A stretch of 64,000 bases of DNA from an uncultured Muribaculaceae bacterium (GTDB lineage: Bacteria; Bacteroidota; Bacteroidia; Bacteroidales; Muribaculaceae). The stretch lies in assembly GCA_934590135.1 (NCBI GenBank), contig CAKTOT010000001.1, positions 34,535-98,534 of the forward strand, written 5' to 3'. Positions 24,327 through 31,350 of the stretch are shown here, piece after piece. The notes beneath the pieces were generated by a model. The model was not told the origin of the DNA. It saw only the letters and a program-made list of their open reading frames with translations, and ran no database searches. The position numbers were made by a program, and so were the translations under genes. The first letter of the stretch is position 1. Every line of letters begins with the position of its first letter.

Positions 24327-25301
24327 TTATTGTTCGGCAAAGTACTCGCCGCCGTCAGCCCAATCCTTTATTGTGGCTGTGAAACTCAGCTCGGAAGGTC
24401 TGATGGTGATGGTGTATGTATGGACGCTGTTTCGCTTTAGTCGGCTGAATAGCGAGTCGTTGCTTTTATATGATTTGCCGTTGATTGTCAGCGTTAGATA
24501 GGCGCCGGATGCTGTCTGTGGGGCTACGATTGCCGTATAGATCACGGCATGCTCCGTCTCGTTGTCAATGATTTGTTGTATGGTGTTGTCTCTGAGCGAC
24601 CAGTCGTCGATGCTTGTGTTTTTGCCAAAATTAAACGAGTTCCATATCGTGCTGAAATTGATGTCGTCGTGCTGTATGCCGCCCAAGGTACATTCGGCAT
24701 TGGCTATGTCGTTGAGAGTGATTCCGGTTGCCGGGTCTGCCTTGATTTTCACGACAATTTTCGACATTTGGTGCTCGAAGACAAGGTTGTCGATTTTGCC
24801 GCTGCTTATCCAGCCGGCCTGTATTCCTCTTTGCACACGTATAATGTCAAGCTTGCGTTGTAGCTCGCTGGTGTTTTGCTTGCGGGTGTCGATTGCTAAT
24901 CCGTAGTTTGAGCTGTCTGCTCGGCTCGGATCGTCGGGGGTGTATGGCGCATACGCGACAATGGAATTAGTCCCTGCCGTCAGGTCGGAGACGGCGATGG
25001 CCTTGCCAATCTTGGTGAAATCTGCCGTCGTTCCGGTGGAAGTGGTGTAATAGGGAAGGTTTTGATAGTCTTTGACAATGGCGTGGTCCCGTGGCGCTAT
25101 GATGTATACGCCGATGGTGTCGCCTTCCCATAGTGAGCCGTTTACTCGGGACTGCGGGGCGCTCTCCCCGGCGAATGTGCCGGAGATTTGCAGCTCCCTG
25201 CTGTCGGTGAAGTCCGGGCCGTCTTCTCCGGCGCAGGAGCATAAATACATTGCCGAGAGTGCTATGGCGGACGAAATTGTTAGAATATGCTTTAACGTCA
25301 T
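24327..25301 (-). CDS. Fimbrillin-family lipoprotein
   Basis: The 324-residue product has a lipoprotein signal (MYLCSC, Cys23 likely) and AGEDGPD. Family motifs are SRVNGSLWEGDTIGVYIIAP, NLPYYTTSTG, LVFEHQMSKIVVKI and, at the end, TATIKDWADGGEY. The arginine before the first strand (QSR) could be the maturation cleavage site used by arginine-specific proteases in the FimA family. It follows the 25521 gene after a 219-base gap that holds a small hairpin, so its expression may differ from the genes upstream. Confidence 0.85.
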   Translation of the reverse strand: MTLKHILTISSAIALSAMYLCSCAGEDGPDFTDSRELQISGTFAGESAPQSRVNGSLWEGDTIGVYIIAPRDHAIVKDYQNLPYYTTSTGTTADFTKIGKAIAVSDLTAGTNSIVAYAPYTPDDPSRADSSNYGLAIDTRKQNTSELQRKLDIIRVQRGIQAGWISSGKIDNLVFEHQMSKIVVKIKADPATGITLNDIANAECTLGGIQHDDINFSTIWNSFNFGKNTSIDDWSLRDNTIQQIIDNETEHAVIYTAIVAPQTASGAYLTLTINGKSYKSNDSLFSRLKRNSVHTYTITIRPSELSFTATIKDWADGGEYFAEQ

Positions 25302-25520
25302 ATTGGCGGTGTTTTTAGATTGGTGGTTTCCCTTGTAGGGGGGAGTGGCGTTTCCGCCGTGTGTGAAGAAGTCAAAAATATGTGCAGTATCACGCGGTAT
25401 ATTAGCTTCTTGTAGCTCTGCCGCTGCAGGTGCAACATATTGTGCCGTTACAATGATCCCCCATTAAGGCACATATAGAGATGCACTGTTTTGACACATC
25501 CCTCGCGATTAGTCGCGGGC

Positions 25521-26432
25521 TTATTGCATCACGGCTTCGCCGGATCCGCTGCCGCCGTCTACCCAGTCGGTGACGGTGCAGCCTTCGATTTTGAGACCTG
25601 TCTTATGGATGGTGATGGTGTAGGTGTAGGTCTTGCCGGGCTCGAGGGCGGGCATCATCGCGGTGTCGTTGACGTATGGCTGTGCTGCGATTACGGCCTT
25701 GTATTTCAGCGGTGTTGTCAGCGTCTGGGGTATGATGGCGTCATAGGTGACGACATTATTGGCCATATCGGTGGTGCGCATCGAGTACACCAGCGACCAT
25801 TCGATGGGGCTGCCGGAGGGCGATACTGCGCCGGTGGTTAGGTCGAAGGTGCCGTCATGGATGAGGCCGTCGATGTAGTGGCCGCCGATGGCAACGTCAG
25901 GTGTTGTGAGGCCGTCGCCGGGTTTGAGCTTGACTACCAGGCGCGACATGACGTGGCGGAAGGATTTGTCTCCGGTGAAGGTCAGTGTGGGGTTGCTCTT
26001 GGAGGCTACGGCACCGGAGGCATAGATGAAGTCGATGCGTTTTTGCTGTTCGCGTGTCACTTGACTGCGGGTGTTCACTTGGGGCTTGTTCCAGGTCGCA
26101 CCGCTTTCGTACGGTCCATATGCACAGAAGGTTACATCTCCGGTGCCTTCGAAGTATATCGGGCTGGCATCGGCGGTGAATTCGGCGACTTCGCTTGTCG
26201 AGGTGGTGGAGTAGGGTATATTCTTGTATTTGTCCTGCATCTTGTCGTTGCCGGCGATGGCGTATACGCCGATATTATCGGCTTCCCATGTTGAGCCTAT
26301 GGCGCGGGAATTGGTTCCGAATCCGGCAGTGATTTTGAGGGCTGTCGGCGTATTGTCGGGTTCGTTGTCCGAGGAGCAGGATGCCAGAGCGAAGATTGCA
26401 AGAGAGGGAAGGAGAATGTTATGAAGTTTCAT
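25521..26432 (-). CDS. Fimbrillin-family lipoprotein
   Basis: The 303-residue product has a lipoprotein signal (IFALASC, Cys19) followed by SSDNEPD. Motifs: NSRAIGSTWEADNIGVYAIA, NIPYSTTSTSEVAEFTAD, FRHVMSRLVVKLKPGD, and TYTITIHKTGLKIEGCTVTD followed by WVDGGSGSGE. These define the FimA/Mfa-like fold, in which a donor strand from the next subunit completes the C-terminal sheet. The start at 26432 gives the signal peptide. It is 67 bases after the previous gene. Confidence 0.88.
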   Translation of the reverse strand: MKLHNILLPSLAIFALASCSSDNEPDNTPTALKITAGFGTNSRAIGSTWEADNIGVYAIAGNDKMQDKYKNIPYSTTSTSEVAEFTADASPIYFEGTGDVTFCAYGPYESGATWNKPQVNTRSQVTREQQKRIDFIYASGAVASKSNPTLTFTGDKSFRHVMSRLVVKLKPGDGLTTPDVAIGGHYIDGLIHDGTFDLTTGAVSPSGSPIEWSLVYSMRTTDMANNVVTYDAIIPQTLTTPLKYKAVIAAQPYVNDTAMMPALEPGKTYTYTITIHKTGLKIEGCTVTDWVDGGSGSGEAVMQ

Positions 26433-26499
26433 TTCTATGAGATGTTTATCGTATGATTTGATTGTTTGTCTGTGATTTGTGTCGTGTGGTCGGGCGATG

Positions 26500-27417
26500 T
26501 TACTTTGCATCGAAGTTGCCGCCGTCGGCTTCGGTCCAGGCTGTGATGGTGCAGCCTTGTACCGATACGCCGGTCTTGTGTATGGTGACGCTGATGTCGT
26601 ATTGGTATCCGGCGAGCCACTCGTTGCGCGGGTTGGCGACGCCGGCATTGCGGTTGGCGGCGGTGAAGTCTATGGCGGCGGTATATGTCTGTGCACCGGG
26701 CTGTGTGGCGGTGAATGTCAGCGCGTTGGCGAAGGATTGCGGAGCCACTATCAGCGTATAGGCCACAGTCTTGGCTGCGTCATCGGCTGCGGCCGGGGCG
26801 TTTTGCTCGTCTGTGGCGTTGTTCGCAAATGTCAGCGTGGCTGCATCCTTGGAGGTTACGGTGCCGGTTGTGCGATCAAAAGAGGCTGAGGCATTGAATT
26901 CACCTAACGACAGAACGGCGTTCTTGACTTCGTCATAGGTTACATCGCTGCCGCAACGTGCGGTGATGACAACTTTTGACATCTTGTGCGCAAAGTTGAA
27001 CTTAACATTGGGGCTTGATTTGCTGCCCGTGGCCTGTGCCCACAGGTAGTCAAAAGCCTTTTGTGAAGCCTGGATGCGTGTATCGGCACTTGCGGCGGCA
27101 TCACTCCACGGATAGTATGAGGTGAAAGTCACTTCGGCATTGTCCTGGAAGTATATATGGTCGCCGGCTGCGGCAAAAGTGCCGGTGCCGTCGGTGGTGT
27201 ACTTGAGATTGGAGTATGTCTTGTCGCCGCTTTGGCCGGAGATGCCGATGACGTCACCGGATTCCCATGAGCTGTCGTAGGCACGCGAGCCGGGGGCTGT
27301 GGCTATGCTTGCGCTGAAATTGGGTTCGTCGGCGCCTGTGTTCGGCGTTGGGTTGTCGTTATTGCAGGCCGTAAGTGTGGCTGCCAAAGCAATCGTAAGT
27401 AGCGTTGTTTTTTTCAT
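26500..27417 (-). CDS. Fimbrillin-family lipoprotein (possible major subunit)
   Basis: The 305-residue product has a lipoprotein signal (AATLTAC, Cys18). Motifs: GSRAYDSSWESGDVIGISGQ, VKFNFAHKMSKVVITARCG, and SVTIHKTGVSVQGCTITAWT followed by EADGGNFDAK. The C-terminus closely matches that of the 25521 gene. It is the first fimbrillin after the anchor gene, the usual place of a major or early subunit, but which subunit forms the shaft cannot be decided from sequence alone. Confidence 0.88.
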   Translation of the reverse strand: MKKTTLLTIALAATLTACNNDNPTPNTGADEPNFSASIATAPGSRAYDSSWESGDVIGISGQSGDKTYSNLKYTTDGTGTFAAAGDHIYFQDNAEVTFTSYYPWSDAAASADTRIQASQKAFDYLWAQATGSKSSPNVKFNFAHKMSKVVITARCGSDVTYDEVKNAVLSLGEFNASASFDRTTGTVTSKDAATLTFANNATDEQNAPAAADDAAKTVAYTLIVAPQSFANALTFTATQPGAQTYTAAIDFTAANRNAGVANPRNEWLAGYQYDISVTIHKTGVSVQGCTITAWTEADGGNFDAK

Positions 27418-27490
27418 AATCGGTTGTTATGTTGTGTTTTTATTTTATTCCTGTTTGTCTTAATTCGGTCGTAATATACATTGGATGACG

Positions 27491-28378
27491 TCAATGAGCG
27501 TCGTATCCACCGCCGTCGGCGACCTTCCATCCGTCAATCGAACCGATGAAGCCGCCTTTGACCGGTAGGCGCAGGTCGGCGGTGACGGTCAACGGGTTGA
27601 CTGCTTTGCCGAAGTCTTTGGTTACGCCGGAGATGTCGGAGGTGATGGTGCGAATATCGCCGTTGTCAAATAGTATATCCACTTTCAGCGACATATTGCT
27701 ATAATCGGCTTCCGGTATCGCGAATAGCCGGAACTGTGCCGTCAGTAGTGCTTCTGACTGACGAAGCCGCTCGGCCGTGGTGCGTGTGCGGTCGGCGGGG
27801 TCGGCGCTGTGTGTGATGAAGTCTATGGCGCCGTATACGCCGTTGAGTGTTGCCGTGGCTGACGCGATACGGTCGTAGTCGCCTTCGATGACGTTGAGTA
27901 CGAGGTCAATGCTGCGCATTAGCTGTACCATATTGACGGTGGCATAATATGTCGCCGCCGGGGCGACGTGTATCGTGCTTGTATAGTCGTGGTAGTCGCC
28001 GGAGAACATTGTGCCGGGATTGGCGATGATGCCGCCGCCTCCGTAGGCTATTGCAATAGCGGCGCGGTTACCGTTAATGATCACGCCGTCCGGGGTGTTG
28101 TATGCCGACAGGCTGTAATCGCCTATGGCGATACCATTGAAGGTGTATTTGTCGCCGGAGGCCGTGACGGTGTGGTCGCCGCCTTCGATGCGTACGTCCG
28201 GCGTAGTCCATTGCAGGTGCATGGTATATTCGGACGGCATCGCGGCGTCTGCCGAAATGTTGTTCCAGACGGTGGTCACTTCGATTTTGCCTTTGGCATC
28301 GTAGAGGGTGTCTTTGACGCACGAGGATAATGCGGTGGCGGCAATGCCTGCAAATATGCTGAGTTTGAAGAGGTTCAT
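27491..28378 (-). CDS. FimB/Mfa2-like fimbrial anchor lipoprotein (DUF5119-like)
   Basis: The 295-residue product has a lipoprotein signal (ATALSSC, Cys20) directly followed by VKDTLYD, typical of the FimB/Mfa2/DUF5119 anchors that limit fimbrial length and tie the fibre to the outer membrane. The domain begins KIEVTTVWNN and contains MQLMRSIDLVLNVIEGD-like sequence (here VQLMRSIDLVLNVIEGDYDR). The end IDGWKVADGGGYDAH repeats the 'W..ADGG' signature of the neighbouring fimbrillins. It lies 12 bases after the DUF3575 gene, so the two are cotranscribed. Confidence 0.8.
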   Translation of the reverse strand: MNLFKLSIFAGIAATALSSCVKDTLYDAKGKIEVTTVWNNISADAAMPSEYTMHLQWTTPDVRIEGGDHTVTASGDKYTFNGIAIGDYSLSAYNTPDGVIINGNRAAIAIAYGGGGIIANPGTMFSGDYHDYTSTIHVAPAATYYATVNMVQLMRSIDLVLNVIEGDYDRIASATATLNGVYGAIDFITHSADPADRTRTTAERLRQSEALLTAQFRLFAIPEADYSNMSLKVDILFDNGDIRTITSDISGVTKDFGKAVNPLTVTADLRLPVKGGFIGSIDGWKVADGGGYDAH

Positions 28379-28390
28379 CGTTTCAGAGCA

Positions 28391-29425
28391 TTAAAATATG
28401 TTCCACACCAAGGTGACGCCTGCATGGGTGACGCCCCAATAATTTTTGTTGCCATGTTCGAGGCGTACGCGAGTGCCGTCGTACAGGTAGTATTTATCGT
28501 AATCGGCGTTGAGGCCTCCGATGCCTACCGAGAGGTCAAGCGAGAGGGCTTTATTGAGTCGGAATACGTATCCGCCCTTGATGCCGCCGCCCTTGACGGT
28601 GCCTTGGCGTCCGGTGTCGGTGAATTTGTAGTTGAAATCGCCGTAATGACCGTAGATGCCGAGGTATCCGCGGTTGTCCTTGCCCATGTACAGGCGTGCT
28701 TCGGGTAATACCTCCCAGAGGGCATAGCGGCGATCTTTATCGTTCCACGACCACGAAGTCCAAGACCCGTGAGCCAGGATGCTGAAACGCTCGGAGGCAT
28801 GCCATTCGATGCCGAGGTCGGGGGTGAGTGTAGCCCAGCGCAACAGGTTGGCACGCAGGTCGATGTGAGGGCGACGGGCGACAGACGTTGTAACAACGGG
28901 TTGTTGCTCGACGGTATCGGCGGGCAGCGTCACGGGCGTCGATTTAGGCTCGGCTTCGGGCTCGTCCGTCACCACCGGCTTTGACGGCTCGGGCATAGGC
29001 AGGGTCACGGCCTCGGAGTAGGGCAGAGTGATACGTACTTCTACGTAATTGCCGCCGTCCGAGTGATTGGTAGTACGGAAGCACTGCTCGGTAAGGCCGC
29101 AGCGAGTAATCATTTCGGACTTGACGCGATTGCTGCGTGTGCGAGCCGTTGCAAGATTGGCTTCGGTACTGCCGCACGAGTCGCAATATCCGAATACGGC
29201 TACCGGAACATCGCCGGCAAGGATTGCTTCCTTGTGTGTATTGACGCACTCAATCAGTGCCGCTATCTGGTTGTGGTTGTCCTGATAGCCATCGTAAAAA
29301 CGGTCTGAAGTGGCGGCAAAGCGGAACGTGAGGACGCGGCTCTCGCCTTGCTCTTGCGCCGTCACGGCAATGCCGGCTGTAAACAGCATCGCGCATAGGG
29401 TGCAGATTATTCGTCGTATAGTCAT
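28391..29425 (-). CDS. DUF3575 outer-membrane beta-barrel protein with N-terminal OmpA-like segment
   Basis: The 344-residue product has a signal peptide (MTIRRIICTLCAMLFTAGIA). Residues about 30-140 resemble an OmpA-type domain (VAVFGYCDSCGSTEANLATA, then RTRSNRVKSEMI). A Pro/Glu/Thr-rich linker covers about 140-185. The C-terminal half (RANLLRWATLTPDLGIEWHA, then YGHYGDFNYKF, ending TLVWNIF) is a DUF3575 beta-barrel with a terminal aromatic residue. DUF3575 proteins commonly lead fimbrial operons in Bacteroidales. It is the first gene of this operon and probably supports assembly or anchors the system to peptidoglycan. Confidence 0.85.
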   Translation of the reverse strand: MTIRRIICTLCAMLFTAGIAVTAQEQGESRVLTFRFAATSDRFYDGYQDNHNQIAALIECVNTHKEAILAGDVPVAVFGYCDSCGSTEANLATARTRSNRVKSEMITRCGLTEQCFRTTNHSDGGNYVEVRITLPYSEAVTLPMPEPSKPVVTDEPEAEPKSTPVTLPADTVEQQPVVTTSVARRPHIDLRANLLRWATLTPDLGIEWHASERFSILAHGSWTSWSWNDKDRRYALWEVLPEARLYMGKDNRGYLGIYGHYGDFNYKFTDTGRQGTVKGGGIKGGYVFRLNKALSLDLSVGIGGLNADYDKYYLYDGTRVRLEHGNKNYWGVTHAGVTLVWNIF

Positions 29426-29649
29426 ATCGTGTTAGGGTTGGATGTTTTCAATCATAATGGATGACCGGTCGGATAAATTAGACGAGGGCATCGCGGCAGA
29501 TGTCGCGGTGCTCTCGGTCTTTGTATCCTGCGGTGTATCGGACTCCGCAAAGTAAGTGTATATAGAAGATCTGTATTAGGGGTCATTGCGTTTTCTGCTG
29601 ATGTACGCATCATAATATGGTCCGATATGCGCACAAACATTTGTTTTTG

Positions 29650-29657
29650 CAAATTTA
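29650..29657 (-). promoter_or_regulatory. Candidate -7 box (TAAATTTG) of the fimbrial operon
   Basis: The plus strand reads CAAATTTA. It matches TAnnTTTG but has no good TTTG -33, which fits a promoter needing an activator. It lies 225 bases before the first fimbrial gene, with the repeated motif both up- and downstream. Confidence 0.5.
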
Positions 29658-29698
29658 CCCATAATTACTCGCGATATTTGGCCGTATCGACAATTTCA

Positions 29699-29849
29699 TT
29701 TTCCGCTAAGAGTATCCGCGACATGTTTTAACTTTCCGCTGAGCACAAGTGACAATCGCTTTTTGCGTTGCTGCACGACAGAGAGTCGAGGCGCAAAGAG
29801 GTATATTTTCCGCTGAGCTACATCCGGAACGGATAGATTTTCCGCTGAC
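29699..29849 (-). repeat. Direct repeats of TTTTCCGCTGAG upstream of the fimbrial promoter
   Basis: Copies on the plus strand: TTTTCCGCTAAG at 29699-29710, CTTTCCGCTGAG at 29732-29743, TTTTCCGCTGAG at 29806-29817 and TTTTCCGCTGAC at 29838-29849. A weaker copy, TTTTCTGCTGAT, is at 29591-29602. Spacings are 33, 74 and 32 bases, close to multiples of the DNA helical turn. They could bind the neighbouring AraC-type regulator. Confidence 0.65.
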
Positions 29850-29965
29850 GTGTCGGTGTGGCCCGGCTTGTTTGGCCTTATTGACAAATTGCGGTGTTTT
29901 TGAAAAGATATTGGATTTCCCCTGTAAATACTTTCTTTGATCGGACTCAGAAAGGATGTGCCGGG

Positions 29966-31120
29966 TTACAGTTTGACGCCGCTGACGATTTCGGGGTCAA
30001 CCTGCGGCACGCTGCGCTTGGCCTTGCTGAAACTCGAGCCGGAGGCAAAGCCGGCGGCTTCGGCTATTTCGCTCTGCTTGGCTTCGGGATGTGCCAGTCC
30101 GTACAGGCGTGCATGTTCCAGACGGAACATATTGATGAGGTTGTAGTATCCGATTCGAATGATAAAGCGATTGGCGCTGCTTTTTTTGCCCGAGTCTATG
30201 AGTGCGAGTATGTCCGATTTTTGCAAGTGCGGTTCGCGATATTTTTGCAGGATAATATCGAGGACTTGGCGGCGGGCTTCGGGCGATTCGGGCTCGGCCG
30301 TTGCAGCATCTTTCGCTTCGTTGACTTCTTCCTCTTTGGCCGCGATGATGGCTTCTTCCATAAGCTTGGTTTTGCGGCTTTCGATTTGGTCGATGTCTTC
30401 TTCGATGTACTTGGGTCGCAGAAGACGTTGCGGGTGAAGTATCAGGCACAGGAATAGCACCATCCATATAGATAGGATAATATCGGCCGCCATATTAAGG
30501 CCGCGGCTGTCGGCAATCAGTATCGCCCAGACTATCGCGGTCCATATTGCCGGAATATAGATGACTTTGCCGGCGAATTTGTGCGGAAAGTCGTTGATGT
30601 CCGCAAAGTTGCCCTTGTTGTATGCCGAGATACGGTTTCTGAGCCAAAGCAGCGTCTTGAGCATATACGCCGTCAGGATTAAGCCTATGCCGGAGGCTAT
30701 GCCGAGTATCGTAGAGGCGTGTGCCTCAATCCATACGCCGGCAGGAGCGTACATCACGGCGCCGGCCATGACAAATAGCAGACTTATGGGCGTATAAAAG
30801 AACAGAATGGCTCCCGGCCCGCGCATCTTTTGCCATTTGAAGTACCGCAGGAACATGGCCGTAAATGCTGCGGGATAGTATACTACGCCGAAGACGCGTA
30901 CAAAGACCCACGTCCCCGGGGCTTCCGGATGCAGGTAATAGGGCGTCAATATCGCTATAGCCATAAATAAAAAGGCGGTAAGCGAACTTGCCGGATAGAA
31001 ATATCGGGCTTCTTTGTCGTACGGGCGGCAGTGGTGCATCAGTCGGATGATGCCGCAGATGATTCCTGTGACGATGAATATAAGGCAGGTGTCGGAATAG
31101 TATGTATAGCCTTCGGGCAT
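29966..31120 (-). CDS. Seven-helix membrane protein with cytoplasmic AraC-type DNA-binding domain
   Basis: The 384-residue product has about seven hydrophobic helices in residues 10-235 (e.g. TAFLFMAIAILTPYYL, ILFFYTPISLLFVMAGAVMY, IILSIWMVLFLCLIL). A charged linker follows (about 236-275, rich in Glu/Ala/Lys), then an AraC-family HTH: FIIRIGYYNLINMFRLEHAR, then EIAEAAGFASGSSFSKAKR. The 'EiA..aGF.S.ssF' pattern is the second HTH of the family. It would sense a signal at the membrane and act directly on DNA. It lies just upstream of, and in the same direction as, the fimbrial operon, so it is probably its regulator. Confidence 0.82.
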   Translation of the reverse strand: MPEGYTYYSDTCLIFIVTGIICGIIRLMHHCRPYDKEARYFYPASSLTAFLFMAIAILTPYYLHPEAPGTWVFVRVFGVVYYPAAFTAMFLRYFKWQKMRGPGAILFFYTPISLLFVMAGAVMYAPAGVWIEAHASTILGIASGIGLILTAYMLKTLLWLRNRISAYNKGNFADINDFPHKFAGKVIYIPAIWTAIVWAILIADSRGLNMAADIILSIWMVLFLCLILHPQRLLRPKYIEEDIDQIESRKTKLMEEAIIAAKEEEVNEAKDAATAEPESPEARRQVLDIILQKYREPHLQKSDILALIDSGKKSSANRFIIRIGYYNLINMFRLEHARLYGLAHPEAKQSEIAEAAGFASGSSFSKAKRSVPQVDPEIVSGVKL

Positions 31121-31143
31121 TTTGTGTCGTGTATATGATGTTG

Positions 31144-31163
31144 TGCAGCGCTTTTGCGCTGCA
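31144..31163 (-). promoter_or_regulatory. Perfect palindrome at the start of the regulator transcript
   Basis: TGCAGCGC, four Ts, GCGCTGCA: an 8-bp perfect inverted repeat. It abuts and overlaps by two bases the -7 box at 31162-31169 and would form a 5' hairpin or an operator 24 bases before the ATG at 31120. Confidence 0.6.
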
Positions 31164-31169
31164 AATCTA
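31162..31169 (-). promoter_or_regulatory. Candidate -7 box (TAGATTTG) of the membrane regulator gene
   Basis: The plus strand reads CAAATCTA, a TAnnTTTG match 42 bases before the ATG; no clear -33 element. Confidence 0.5.
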
Positions 31170-31243
31170 CTGATTTTTTGCGTAACGGCCTACGCTTAGC
31201 GGCAAAAATGGGGATGAGAGGATGCGTTTTAGTGGCAAATACA

Positions 31244-31281
31244 AAGCTCGGGGCGTGCCTCTGTGCGGACACGCCCCGAGA
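31244..31281 (-). terminator. Terminator after the large adhesin gene
   Basis: CTCGGGGCGTG and CACGCCCCGAG form an 11-bp perfect stem with a 12-base loop. On the minus strand it is followed by the T-rich CTTTGTATTTG. It lies about 70 bases after the adhesin stop at 31351. Confidence 0.7.
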
Positions 31282-31350
31282 TTGAAGGGGACGGATACGG
31301 CGGCAATCAGTGATGCCGTATTCCGTTATGGATTGTGGGTCTTGTTGTCG

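Larger units (their letters stand above)
29426..29965 (-). other. Regulatory region between the membrane regulator and the fimbrial operon
   Basis: No credible gene. It contains a minus-strand -7 box at 29650-29657 and four or five copies of a TTTTCCGCTGAG motif between 29591 and 29849, all in the same orientation. Confidence 0.6.

Noticed and set aside
29591..29849. Possible CRISPR-like array
   Set aside because: The repeats are only 12 bases, spacing is unequal, and no cas gene is near.
29696..29887. 63-codon minus-strand frame
   Set aside because: Its LSGK-like repeats come from the TTTTCCGCTGAG DNA motif. No ribosome-binding site or homology is evident, so I treat the region as regulatory.
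29426..29965. Invertible promoter for phase variation of fimbriae
   Set aside because: I looked for inverted repeats flanking the -7 box at 29650 and found only direct repeats; no invertase gene is in the window.
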